Source of the DNA: DATKBT01 sp035546295 | GTDB taxonomy: Bacteria; Acidobacteriota; Thermoanaerobaculia; Multivoradales; Multivoraceae | Direction: 5' to 3' | Length of the DNA: 64,000 nucleotides | NCBI GenBank assembly: GCA_035546295.1 | Contig: DATKBT010000111.1 | Span: 54,006 to 118,005, forward strand | Shown: piece after piece, positions 53,844-62,536 of the stretch | Position numbering within the stretch: position 1 is the stretch's first letter | How the letters are laid out: the number at the start of each line of letters is the position of its first letter | The notes under the pieces: model-generated | What the model was told of the DNA's origin: nothing | The model's database searches: none | The model's input: the letters and a program-made list of their open reading frames with translations, nothing else | Program-made: the position numbers and the translations under genes

Positions 53844-54206
53844 CTAATGGATCGCGCGGTCGTGAACGTCTTCCTCACCCTCGGTCTCGAAGCCGTGCGT
53901 GAGCACGAAGAAGAACGAGGCGAAGCGCTCGGTCTCGGTCTCGGTGATCAGCTCGAAGGCATGCTCGCCCTCCCTCTGCTCCCCGACGTTCTCGACGTAG
54001 GAGACCCGATCCGGATCGATGACGATCTCACCGGCGAGACGCTTGCCGCGAATCGCCTGCGCGACCAGCAGGTTGCCGTCCTGCCCGAGCCACCAGTGCA
54101 GATCGTCGTCGTCGTAGAGCACGGCGTCGGCGCTGCCCACTCGCACCAGACAGTTCGGGTGATCCAGGATCCAGCTCCAGAAGGAGTCGAGCGACAGGGT
54201 CGACAT
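53844..54206 (-). CDS. Hypothetical protein
   Basis: A 120-residue acidic protein from ATG 54206 (SLDSFWSWILDHPNCLVRVG). It contains DDDDLHWWLGQDGNLLVAQ and FFFVLTHGFETE. I recognise no domain, signal peptide or membrane helix. Codon usage and composition look native. Neighbouring genes give no functional hint. Confidence 0.7.
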   Translation of the reverse strand: MSTLSLDSFWSWILDHPNCLVRVGSADAVLYDDDDLHWWLGQDGNLLVAQAIRGKRLAGEIVIDPDRVSYVENVGEQREGEHAFELITETETERFASFFFVLTHGFETEGEEDVHDRAIH

Positions 54207-54313
54207 GGGCGGCGACGATAGCAGCCGCCCAGGCTCCGGCGAGCTCGAGTCCGAACGACTCCCAGATGGCCTGCGTCGGCCCGTTCGCGTCCGGCGTCTG
54301 CTCGTTGCAAGGG

Positions 54314-54524
54314 CCAGCGGCTCGTGGTGTTCACCACTCCCCAACGAGCAGCGAGGTCGCGGCGCGGTCATACCACGAGCCCGCTAGCCGATCACTCTTG
54401 CGCCGCAAGCCCGCAAGCGGGCGCGGCTGGGTCGACCAGGTCACAGCCGTTTCTCTGGGCGAGCGCAGCGGCTTGATCGAACTTTGACCATTCTGTGAGC
54501 CTCCCGCTGGCCTAGTCGACCTAG
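54314..54524. repeat. Composite CTAG-ended palindromic repeat, copy C
   Basis: The first half (54314-54387) has the right arm ACCACGAGCCCGCTAG and a left arm with one base missing and C/A changes at its tip. GTCGACCAGG (54431) pairs with CCTAGTCGAC (54511-54520) with one mismatch. The tail at 54472-54524 matches copy A at 50 of 53 positions. The 54388-54462 part differs from copy D at only two positions. It lies downstream of the DNA glycosylase and upstream of the hypothetical gene. Confidence 0.85.
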
Positions 54525-54528
54525 TGCC

Positions 54529-55431
54529 CTACTCGCGCTCGATCGAGCGAAACGGCAGCCTCGGCCCTCGGCGAGGCGGCATGCTCCCGCCGGCGTGCAG
54601 GAGCTGGACGACCCGGGCGCGGTGCCCGTGCCAGGGCTCGAGCAGCTCGAGCATCCGAGAATCGTCGGCGCGGCGCTCCCCCGCCAGGTTCCAGGCGACC
54701 AGAGAGGGCAGGTTGTAGTCGCCGATCGGGATCGCGTCGGCGTCGCCGCACGCGACCCGGAGGACGAGAGCCGCCGTCCACTCGCCGATGCCCGAAATCG
54801 AGAGCAGACGCCTCCTGCCCTCTTCCAGGGCCAGCGACGGGATCTCCTCGAGGCGTTTGGCGCGCCGGGCGACGAAGCGGATCAGCTCGGCGCGGCGCCG
54901 CTCGATGCCGAAGGGGTGGTAGCTCTCGTAGCCGAGCCCAGCGAGGGTCGCCGGTGGCGGCGGCAGCCAGAGATCGAGCACGGCGGGGCCGGGTGCCCGC
55001 TCGCCGTACGCGCGGGTGAGAGTGCGATAGCTCCGGCTCGCCTCCTTGCCGAGGACCCGCTGTCCGAGGATCGCGGGCACCAGCACCTCGAGCACGGCCG
55101 CGGTGCGTGGAATGCGCAGGCCGGGATAGCGCCGGTGCAGGGAACGCAGCGGCTCGCTGCGCGGCGCGAAGCCGTCCGCGCCGGCGTCCTCGAGGCCGAC
55201 CAGCGCGGGAAGACGCTCGAGCAGGGTCTCGGACCCCGCTCCCCAAGCTTCGCCCTCGAGGGCGCCGTCGGAGGCGGCGAGCAGGAGGGTCGCGGTTCCC
55301 GAGACGGTGCGCGTCGCGTAGGCGATCCAACCGTCGCCGCGGCGCAGCGCCGGATCACCGAGGACGCTCTTCGACGCCAGGGTCCGCAGGCCGTCGAGAG
55401 GCGCCGGATGGGGGAGTCGGCGGCGGGGCAT
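54529..55431 (-). CDS. AlkA-like DNA-3-methyladenine glycosylase (HhH-GPD)
   Basis: A 300-residue protein. The helix-hairpin-helix LLSISGIGEWTAALVLR (209-225) and the following catalytic-Asp segment DAIPIGDYNLP (Asp238) define an HhH-GPD glycosylase. ILGQRVLGKEASRSYRTL earlier is the matching helical block. The N-terminal 100 residues form an extra domain as in AlkA II. It removes alkylated bases in base excision repair. No Fe-S cysteine cluster is seen, which separates it from MutY/EndoIII. Confidence 0.88.
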   Translation of the reverse strand: MPRRRLPHPAPLDGLRTLASKSVLGDPALRRGDGWIAYATRTVSGTATLLLAASDGALEGEAWGAGSETLLERLPALVGLEDAGADGFAPRSEPLRSLHRRYPGLRIPRTAAVLEVLVPAILGQRVLGKEASRSYRTLTRAYGERAPGPAVLDLWLPPPPATLAGLGYESYHPFGIERRRAELIRFVARRAKRLEEIPSLALEEGRRRLLSISGIGEWTAALVLRVACGDADAIPIGDYNLPSLVAWNLAGERRADDSRMLELLEPWHGHRARVVQLLHAGGSMPPRRGPRLPFRSIERE

Positions 55432-55503
55432 CGGCCGAGCTTAAGGCCGGTGCGGCGGACGGCCGGTGTCCTCGAGCTGGAGCTGCGGCCGATTCGGCGG
55501 CGG

Positions 55504-56178
55504 CTACTCCGGCTGCGGCGACTTCGGCTGCGGCACCAGGCGGATGTAGGGGAGCGGCTGCTGCCAGCCGTCCGGGTACTTCGCGCGCGCCGCCTCGTCG
55601 GAGACCGACGGCAGGATGATCACGTCCTGGCCCTGCTGCCAGTCGGCGGGCGTCGCCACCTGCTCCTTCGCGGTGAGCTGGCAGGAGTCGAGCAGCCGGA
55701 GGATCTCGTGGAAGTTGCGCCCGGTGCTCATCGGATAGGTGATCGTCGCCTTGATCCGCTTGTCGGGCCCGATGATGAAGACCGTTCGCGCGGTCGCATT
55801 GTCGGCCGGGGTGCGCCCCTGAGCCGTGTCGCCGGCGTCCTCGGGGAGCATGTCGTACGTCTTGACGATCTGGAGCTCGGGGTCGCCGATCAGCGGATAG
55901 CTGACGGGGTGTCCTTGCGAGCTCTCGATGTCCTTCGACCATCGCTCGTGGTCGCTGACGCCGTCGACGCTGATGCCGATGACCTTGCAGTTGCGCTTCG
56001 CGAACTCGCTCATCAGGCCGGCGACCGCGCCCAGCTCGGTGGTGCAGACGGGGGTGAAGTCCTTGGGGTGGGAGAACAGGACCGCCCAGCCGTCGCCGAT
56101 CCACTCGTGGAAGCGGATCCTCCCCTGGGTGGTCTCGGCGGTGAAATCCGGCGCCTGCGCGTTGATTCTGAGCGTCAT
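55504..56178 (-). CDS. Peroxiredoxin, 1-Cys Prx6 type
   Basis: A 224-residue protein with the peroxidatic motif FTPVCTTE (Cys45). The long C-terminal region with DWQQGQDVIILPSVSDE and KYPDGWQQPLPYIRLV is typical of Prx6/AhpC-like archaeal-type enzymes. A second cysteine (DSCQL) may act in resolution. It reduces peroxides in the cytoplasm. A minus-strand -10 candidate TAGGAT lies at 56265-56260. Confidence 0.93.
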   Translation of the reverse strand: MTLRINAQAPDFTAETTQGRIRFHEWIGDGWAVLFSHPKDFTPVCTTELGAVAGLMSEFAKRNCKVIGISVDGVSDHERWSKDIESSQGHPVSYPLIGDPELQIVKTYDMLPEDAGDTAQGRTPADNATARTVFIIGPDKRIKATITYPMSTGRNFHEILRLLDSCQLTAKEQVATPADWQQGQDVIILPSVSDEAARAKYPDGWQQPLPYIRLVPQPKSPQPE

Positions 56179-56304
56179 CGTCGTACCTCTCGTGGTGTGT
56201 CTTCGGCCGTCCTCCTCGAGCTTGCGCAGCCCGCGACGGCGATGTTCCTCGGCTTCCCCATCCTAGACCAGCGTACGGCACTCGACCTTCCGAGGTGGGC
56301 GACG

Positions 56305-56333
56305 CTCGAACCGGAAGAGCCCGCTGCTAGCAT
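56305..56333 (+). promoter_or_regulatory. Candidate promoter of the VOC gene
   Basis: CTCGAA (56305-56310), 17 bp, then TAGCAT (56328-56333), 53 bp before the ATG. The -10 matches the recurring GCTAnnAT motif; the -35 is weak. Confidence 0.4.
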
Positions 56334-56386
56334 CCTCCCGCTACGCCGGCATTCAGCACATCGAACCTCGACAGGAGAGCAAGCGC

Positions 56387-56764
56387 ATGATCGGTTACGT
56401 CACGCTCGGCACCAACGACTTCGAGCGCGCGGCCAAGTTCTACGACGAGCTGTTCGGCTCGCTCGGCATCGGACGCTTCATGGAGATGGAGACTTTCATC
56501 GCCTGGTCGCCGAGCCCGAAAGCTCCGGCGGTGTCGATCATCAAGCCGTACGACGGCAACCCCGCCACGGTCGGCAACGGCGTGATGGTGGCGTTGGCCG
56601 TCGATTCGCCGGAGAAGGTGAACGCCCTGCACGCCAAGGCTCTCGAGCTCGGCGGCAAGGACGAGGGTGCGCCCGGCCCGCGCGGGGGCGGCGGGTTCTA
56701 CGCCGGCTACTTCCGCGATCTCGACGGCAACAAGCTCAACGCCTTCTGCATGAACGGCGGATAA
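56387..56764 (+). CDS. VOC-superfamily (glyoxalase/bleomycin-resistance-like) protein
   Basis: A 125-residue protein with AGGAGAG before ATG 56387. It shows a paired beta-alpha-beta-beta-beta pattern: YVTLGTNDFERAAKFYDELF, TFIAWSPSPKAPAVSIIKPY, and the closing YAGYFRDLDGNKLNAFCM. The final block is the usual second metal-ligand region with D and N residues; His ligands are partly absent. Members act on diverse small molecules or sequester drugs. No specific function can be named. Confidence 0.87.
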   Translation: MIGYVTLGTNDFERAAKFYDELFGSLGIGRFMEMETFIAWSPSPKAPAVSIIKPYDGNPATVGNGVMVALAVDSPEKVNALHAKALELGGKDEGAPGPRGGGGFYAGYFRDLDGNKLNAFCMNGG

Positions 56765-56986
56765 CCGGCCGGCGTCGGCGAAGGGACGAGATCGTCGCCC
56801 GCCGTCTCCTCGCGGCTCTGGACCGGCGAGGAGCGATTCTCCGGAGGATCGATGGGCTGGGTCGAAGAACGGATCGGGGAGTGGATCGCGACGGCCGAGC
56901 GCAGCGGTGAGCTCCGCCGGGCGCCGAGCTGGAGGAGACCGCTCTCTCCCACGTAGGGGCTGCAAGCGGCGCGCTGCTGGCGGTGT

Positions 56987-59677
56987 TCAGAGCTCGTAGG
57001 TCTCGTCGGCGGGTCGTACCGCCCGCGCGAGCCACCGGGGACGGCGCAGCGGCCCGGTCGGTGGCCGCGTCATCGCGCGCCACTGCTCGTAGACCGCGCG
57101 CGCCTTCTTGCGGTCGACCTCGATGTCGCCGAAGCGGTCGCCGGGCTCGGCCTTCGTCACGCGCACCTTCTGGTGCCAGCAGTGCATGCCCGAGATCGGA
57201 TCGGGATGGACGGGGAAGGTGAGGTTCTGGTGGACGCCGCTCTCGCGCCACCAGCGCAGGTCCTCGCCCAGCGCGTCGGGGTCGCCTGCCGGATCGGGGA
57301 GGCGGCGCCAGCGCCAGATCGCATCCTGCCTGTCGCCTTCTCGCTCTTCGACGGTGATCTCGACGGGAGCGCTGCCCCAGCCGCCGCCCTCCTCGACGTC
57401 CTGCGGGCGGCGCCAGCGGCCGAGGTGGTGGCTGCAGGCCGCGATGCCGGGGAGCAGGCCCTCGGTGACGAAGGGGCGGAGCACGAAGTGGCCGATCTCG
57501 GTGGTGACCCGCACCAGGTCGGCTTCACCAGCCCCGATGCGCTCGGCGTCGCGGGGATGGAGCCACAGCGGATTGGTGTGCGAGATCTCGTAGAGCCACT
57601 GCGCGTTGGCGGAGCGCGAGTGGATCAGGGTCGCGAGGCGGAAGGTGGGCAGGAGCACCATCTCTCCCTCCTCGAGCCGAGCGCGCGCAACGTGACTGGT
57701 GACCGCTCCCGGCATCGCGTGCTCGGGCCACCCCCACTCGGCGAGCGTCGGCGAGAAGATCTCGAGCTTCCCCGACGGTGTGGCGAACGGCTTCTCGCGA
57801 TTCGGATCGCGATGCAGCTTGTAGACGCCGCGCTTCACCTCGAACGCGCCATAGCGGCGCATGTACTGGAGCGGTGTCAGCCCAGCGGCTGCCGCCGCCT
57901 CCGGCAATCCGGGCACCGAGTTCTCGAAGATCCACCGGTAGTGCTCGTCGATGGTGATCTTCTCCCCCGGCCGGTAGGGGGACTCGAAGTGGCGGCGGAC
58001 GCCGAGCGCGCCATCGGGATCGATCGCCCAGGAGAGCTCGAAGAAGAACTCCTCCTCCTCCCAGACCTCGCCCGGATTCGTCTCGTAGGTCCGTTCGATC
58101 TTCCTGCCGTCGCGCTCGGCGAGCGCCCGGCGGACTGGCTGGCGGAATCCGATCCAGGCGCCGGCGTGCGTCTCCTGGCTCATCAGGTCGTGACGCTCGG
58201 GGGAGAGCCCCATCGGCAGGACGTAGTCGGCGTAGCGCGCGGTCTCGTTCCATGTCGGGGTGAGCGCCGCGTGCAGGCCCACCCGCTCCTCGTCGCACAG
58301 CATGTCGATCCAGGCGCAGCCGTCGGGGAAGGTCCAGACCGGGTTGAAGACGCGGCTGAAGTAGACGTCGATGCGCTGTTCCGGGGTCACCAGGTAGGGG
58401 AGGAGCGGGCTCAGCTCGTGGTAGGAGAGCGGGTAGTCGCGCGGGTAGAGAAGCTCGCTCCACACCTTCTGCGGCGGCGGCTTCATGAACGCGGCGGGCA
58501 CGAACTTGTGCCAGGAATTGGGCGACGTCCCACCCCGGGTGCCGATCGAGCCGGTGAGCGCGTTGACCAGCTCGAGCACGCGCGCGGTCGCCCAGCCGCC
58601 GAGGTTGCCGGTGGCGGGGCCGCGCCAGACGTGGCTGGCGAGCCTCCCGCGGCTCTCGCCGATCCACTCGGCGGCGGCCTCGAGCTTCTCGACGGCGACC
58701 GTGCTCTCCTCCGCCGCCCGCTCGAAGGTGAAGGGGGAGAGGTGCTCGCCGAGCGCGGCGAGGAAGTCCTCGAACGATCCGCCGGCGCCCTTCAGGTGGC
58801 GCAGGGTCTCCTGCCAGTTGGAGTGCTCGCGCAGGAGATCCTCGTCGGCGAGTCCCGAGAACAACAGCCGGCGCGCGACGGCGAGCAGCACCGTGGTCTC
58901 CGATCCCGGCCAGGTGGGCAGCCAGAGATCCGCCTTGGCGGCGGTGTTCGAGAGCCGCGGATCCATCACGATCAGGCGCGCCCCCTCCTGCATGCCCTCG
59001 ACGATCCGCTGCGCGTGCGGATTGAAGTAGTGCCCCGACTCGAGGTGGGCCGAGAGCAGCAGGATCGTGCGGGCGTTCGCGTAGTCGGGGGACGGTCGGT
59101 CGGAGCCGCAGACCAGGGCGTAGCCGACCCGGGCTCCGGAGGAGCAGACGTTGGTGTGGCTGTTGTGCCCGTCGACCCCCCATGCCCTGAGCACGCGGTC
59201 CATCGCGCCGTCGTGCCCGGGCCGCCCGACGTGGTACATGACCTCGGTACGCCGGTCCTCTCGCAGCGCGCGTCCGATGCGCTCGCCGAACACCTCGAGC
59301 ACCTCGTCCCAGCTCACCCGCTCCCAGGCCCCGCCGCCGCGTTCCCCCTTGCGCTTGAGCGGGTGGAGGATGCGGTCGCGATCGTGGACCTGGTTGAGGG
59401 TCGCCGGGCCCTTGGCGCAGACGCGCCCTCGCGAGCCGGGGTGTTTGGGGTTGCCCTCGAGCTTGGTGATCTCGCCGGTGGCGCGATCGACGTAGGCGAG
59501 CAGCCCGCAGGCCGACTCGCAGTTGAAGCAGATCGTCGGCACCAGGCGGAGCGAGCGCTTCACGCGTCGGGGCCATGCCTTCGGGTCGTACTCCTCCCAG
59601 TCGTCCCAGCGCTCGGGCGGCGGAGCGGCCGTGATCCCCTCCGGCAGGAAGGGCAGCGGTGGCAGGCGCTGGCTCAT
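56987..59677 (-). CDS. Molybdopterin-dependent oxidoreductase, catalytic subunit
   Basis: An 896-residue protein. The N-terminal [4Fe-4S] motif CFNCESAC plus GRVCAKG uses Cys50, 53, 57 and 87. Then come the molybdopterin blocks VSWDEVLEVFGERIG, VCSSGARVGYALVCGSDRP, and LIVMDPRLSNTAAKADLW. The C-terminal domain begins HSRSANAQWLYEISHTNPLWLHP, where it binds the bis-MGD cofactor. No twin-arginine signal is seen, so the subunit may face the cytoplasm or ride with a partner. It is close in style to PsrA/PhsA/TtrA-type reductases. The next gene encodes its electron-transfer partner; donor and acceptor are not determined. Confidence 0.88.
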   Translation of the reverse strand: MSQRLPPLPFLPEGITAAPPPERWDDWEEYDPKAWPRRVKRSLRLVPTICFNCESACGLLAYVDRATGEITKLEGNPKHPGSRGRVCAKGPATLNQVHDRDRILHPLKRKGERGGGAWERVSWDEVLEVFGERIGRALREDRRTEVMYHVGRPGHDGAMDRVLRAWGVDGHNSHTNVCSSGARVGYALVCGSDRPSPDYANARTILLLSAHLESGHYFNPHAQRIVEGMQEGARLIVMDPRLSNTAAKADLWLPTWPGSETTVLLAVARRLLFSGLADEDLLREHSNWQETLRHLKGAGGSFEDFLAALGEHLSPFTFERAAEESTVAVEKLEAAAEWIGESRGRLASHVWRGPATGNLGGWATARVLELVNALTGSIGTRGGTSPNSWHKFVPAAFMKPPPQKVWSELLYPRDYPLSYHELSPLLPYLVTPEQRIDVYFSRVFNPVWTFPDGCAWIDMLCDEERVGLHAALTPTWNETARYADYVLPMGLSPERHDLMSQETHAGAWIGFRQPVRRALAERDGRKIERTYETNPGEVWEEEEFFFELSWAIDPDGALGVRRHFESPYRPGEKITIDEHYRWIFENSVPGLPEAAAAAGLTPLQYMRRYGAFEVKRGVYKLHRDPNREKPFATPSGKLEIFSPTLAEWGWPEHAMPGAVTSHVARARLEEGEMVLLPTFRLATLIHSRSANAQWLYEISHTNPLWLHPRDAERIGAGEADLVRVTTEIGHFVLRPFVTEGLLPGIAACSHHLGRWRRPQDVEEGGGWGSAPVEITVEEREGDRQDAIWRWRRLPDPAGDPDALGEDLRWWRESGVHQNLTFPVHPDPISGMHCWHQKVRVTKAEPGDRFGDIEVDRKKARAVYEQWRAMTRPPTGPLRRPRWLARAVRPADETYEL

Positions 59678-59726
59678 CGTTCGTTGCGCCCCGCTGACAC
59701 TCGTGTGCTCGCCGCGCGGACGAGAG

Positions 59727-61157
59727 TCACGACAGCGCCACCTGTTGACCGGCTCGCAGATAGATCCAGTCGAGGAGGAAGAAGGCGACCAGCAGCAGCG
59801 GAGGGAAGGCCACGGCGGCGACCGCCGCCAGCAGGCCCATCGCGTAGGAGGGGTGACGGATCATCATCCGGTGCGCGTGCCGGGCGTGAGCGGTCGGCGG
59901 CCGCAGCACGGTGGCGAGCGCGAGGATCGCCGGGTAGGCGGCAAGGCCGACGAGCAGCACCGGTCCGCGCGCGCCGAGCAGCCAGGCGAGCCCAGCGGTC
60001 GCGGCGGTCGCCTGCAGGAGCAGCACGAACGGGAGCAGCCGGTCCTCGGACCACAGCTCCCGGCCGCGCGCCTGCCAGAGCAGGAAGGCCGTGTACATCG
60101 CGGTGAGCACCGCCACCGGGATCGAGAGCGCCGCGAGCCACGCCGCCGGCACCGGTGGCAACGGGCGCAGGATCGGGTCGAGGATCGCGCCGGCGCCGAT
60201 CGGGCCGCCGAGCCCGAGCGCCCAGGCCAGGCTGAGCGCGCCGTGAGCGATCAGGATCCAGCCCCCCCTGACCAACCACGAGCCGGTGTTCGGCTTGGTC
60301 AGCAGGAACAGGAAGCGCAGCGGCTTGTGCAGGTCGCCGATCAAGAGCGCGGTGGTGATCAGCAGAGCGCCCAGGCTCACCCAGCCGAGCAGCACCGGGT
60401 CGAGCGCCGGCACCCACGGCGAGAAGACGGCGCCGAGCAGCGCGCCGGCTGCGACCGCCTTGGTCGTCATGTAGGCGGCGATCGCCGTCCCCCATTGGCG
60501 CTTGCGCGGTACGTCGTAGACGGTCCGTGCGTCGGCGGTGCCGGGGGCCGGCAACGGGTCGGGGACCTCGGCGTGCGAGAGCGTGCGCGCGCCGTCGGAG
60601 CGCAGCGGGTCGAGTGCGGCGGGATCGGCGTCCAGGTAGAGGGTGCGCGGCCGGGTCTGGCGCTCCGGCTTGCGCGCGACCGCCTGCCGCCGGGCGAGCT
60701 CGGCGCGGGTTGCGCGATCGTCGAAATCGACCACCTTGATCGCCTGCTCGGGGCAGACCGAGACGCACGCCGGGGCGAGGCCGACCTCGAGTCGGTGGGC
60801 GCAGAGGTGACACTTGGCGGCGGTGCCGTGACGCTCGTCGATGTGGATCGCGTCGTACGGGCAGGCCTGAAGGCAGGAGGCGCAGCCGATACAACGGTCG
60901 CGGTCGAGGTCGACGATGCCGTCGGGGCGCTTGTGGAGCGCCTTGGTCGGGCAGATCTCGATGCAGGGGGCGTCGGCGCAGTGGTTACAGCGGAGCACCG
61001 CGGCCGAGCGCCGGGTGTCCGGAAAGGTGCCGTGCTCGACCCATTTGACCCAGGTGCGAAAGGCGCCGAGCGGGACGTGGTTCTCGGCTTTGCAGGCGAC
61101 GGTGCAGGCATGACAGCCGATGCAGGCGCCCTGGTCGAGTACGAAGCCGAGGTGCAC
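59727..61157 (-). CDS. Fused PsrB-like ferredoxin and NrfD/PsrC-like membrane subunit
   Basis: A 476-residue protein from GTG 61157 (no RBS seen). Residues 1-145 hold the 16 cysteines of four [4Fe-4S] clusters: CIGCHACTVAC, CNHCADAPCIEIC, CIGCASCLQACP and CHLCAHRLEVGLAPACVSVC. A linker follows. From about residue 215 there are some eight membrane helices, starting MTTKAVAAGALLGAVF and including VSLGALLITTALLIGDLHKP, as in NrfD/PsrC. It should pass electrons between the quinone pool and the molybdoenzyme, 49 bp downstream. Psr-type subunits are often separate, so this fusion is noteworthy. Confidence 0.85.
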   Translation of the reverse strand: MHLGFVLDQGACIGCHACTVACKAENHVPLGAFRTWVKWVEHGTFPDTRRSAAVLRCNHCADAPCIEICPTKALHKRPDGIVDLDRDRCIGCASCLQACPYDAIHIDERHGTAAKCHLCAHRLEVGLAPACVSVCPEQAIKVVDFDDRATRAELARRQAVARKPERQTRPRTLYLDADPAALDPLRSDGARTLSHAEVPDPLPAPGTADARTVYDVPRKRQWGTAIAAYMTTKAVAAGALLGAVFSPWVPALDPVLLGWVSLGALLITTALLIGDLHKPLRFLFLLTKPNTGSWLVRGGWILIAHGALSLAWALGLGGPIGAGAILDPILRPLPPVPAAWLAALSIPVAVLTAMYTAFLLWQARGRELWSEDRLLPFVLLLQATAATAGLAWLLGARGPVLLVGLAAYPAILALATVLRPPTAHARHAHRMMIRHPSYAMGLLAAVAAVAFPPLLLVAFFLLDWIYLRAGQQVALS

Positions 61158-61297
61158 GGAGCAGAGAGTAGCAGTCGCGAACGAGCCCGGCGGCGCTTCG
61201 AGATCGAGGCCGGAGCGCTGCTCGTGTTCGAATTGCGACGCCGCTTCCCAGGGGCGCCGCCTCGAGCAGCCCCGTCCTGGCGGGGGGCGGCTGCCGC

Positions 61298-62383
61298 TCA
61301 GCGGGCGCTGTCGTTCGCCGGAGGGCGCCGGCCCGGCGACCGCGTTGCTCGAAGGGCGGCCGGAAGCTGCTCGAGCTTCGCGCTCAGCTCGACGAGGTCT
61401 CGAGCCAGCGACGCCTCGAGCACGAGCGGGGCCGTGGCCGCCGGGTGGATCAGCTCGAGGCGCCAGGCGTGCAGGGCGCAACGCCGGTGACCGAGGTGAG
61501 CGATCTCGGCGGCCGACAGCTCGCGGTCGAGCGAGCGCAGGAACAGCGCGTCGCCGCCGAGGTAGAGCCGATCGCCCAGGACCGGGTGGCCGATCGCGGC
61601 CAGGTGGACGCGGATCTGGTGCTGGCGTCCGGTCGCCGGGCGCACCTCGACCAGGGCCGAAGAGGCTCCCGTGCTCAACACGCGCCAGCCGGTCGCGGCC
61701 GGCTGTCCCGCCGGGCTCGTACAGCGCCGAACGGGAACCGCTGAATCGGCATCGACGCCGATCGGCGCGTCGATGCGACCGGCCCGCGGCTCCGGGATGC
61801 CGCGCACCAGCGCGAGGTAGCGCTTCGAGATCTCGCCACGCTCGAAGGCATCGCCCACCGCGGCGCGCACCACCGGGTCCTTGGCGAGCAGGAGCACCCC
61901 GCTGGTCTCGAGATCGAGCCGGTGGCAGGGAGAGGGGCGGTCGCTTCGGCCGCACGCCGCGAGCTGGCGATGCAGGCGCTCGACCAGGGAGCCGGAGAGG
62001 TGGCTGCGGGTGGGGTGGGTCGCCACGCCGCTCGGCTTGGCGACCGCGATCAGGTGCTCGTCTTCCCACAGCACCTCGATCGGCGCCCGATCGTCGCGGC
62101 CGCCGGCCGCAGGGGCGTCGAGCGTGACGACCACGCTCTGGCCCCAGCGCAGGCGGGTCGCCGGCCGTATCCGCCCGATCGCGGCCTGCTGTGGATCGCG
62201 CCCGGCGAGCACCACGCATCGAGCCGACTCCACCCACCGTCGCGCCCGCTCGCGCGTGCACCAACGCAGCCGCGAGCCGAGGAAGCTGTCGAGCCGGCTG
62301 CCGTGCTCCGGCCTCCCGACCTCGAAGCGCAGCTCCTCGGTGTCGAGGCTCAGGTCGCGCTGGAACGATCCCATCGCGGTCAC
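61298..62383 (-). CDS. RluA-family pseudouridine synthase
   Basis: A 361-residue protein (GTG 62383, or ATG 62374). An S4-like N-terminal region precedes the catalytic motif CHRLDLETSGVLLLAK, with catalytic Asp157 in HRLD. Further blocks are GEISKRYLALVRG, and the C-terminal RPATGRQHQIRVHLAAIGHP. It isomerises uridines in rRNA or tRNA; which sites is not clear from sequence. It is divergent from the monooxygenase gene. Confidence 0.9.
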   Translation of the reverse strand: MTAMGSFQRDLSLDTEELRFEVGRPEHGSRLDSFLGSRLRWCTRERARRWVESARCVVLAGRDPQQAAIGRIRPATRLRWGQSVVVTLDAPAAGGRDDRAPIEVLWEDEHLIAVAKPSGVATHPTRSHLSGSLVERLHRQLAACGRSDRPSPCHRLDLETSGVLLLAKDPVVRAAVGDAFERGEISKRYLALVRGIPEPRAGRIDAPIGVDADSAVPVRRCTSPAGQPAATGWRVLSTGASSALVEVRPATGRQHQIRVHLAAIGHPVLGDRLYLGGDALFLRSLDRELSAAEIAHLGHRRCALHAWRLELIHPAATAPLVLEASLARDLVELSAKLEQLPAALRATRSPGRRPPANDSAR

Positions 62384-62409
62384 GGTGTGGCGGGGGTCGA
62401 TCGCGGCGA

Positions 62410-62438
62410 TTGACCGTCCGGCCAGTTATCTATACGAT
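62410..62438 (+). promoter_or_regulatory. Promoter of the heme-copper monooxygenase gene
   Basis: TTGACC (62410-62415), 17 bp, TACGAT (62433-62438), about 98 bp before ATG 62537. It is the best sigma-70-like promoter in the window. The palindromic AT-rich stretch CTATACGATGAATAG nearby may also serve the divergent gene. Confidence 0.6.
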
Positions 62439-62536
62439 GAATAGTCGAATCCCGAAGAGCGCCCGAGAACGTCCCCCGGAAGACCCCACAGCACGGCGCC
62501 CGACAGGTCGAAGGACTCTCGCAGACGAAAGGAACA

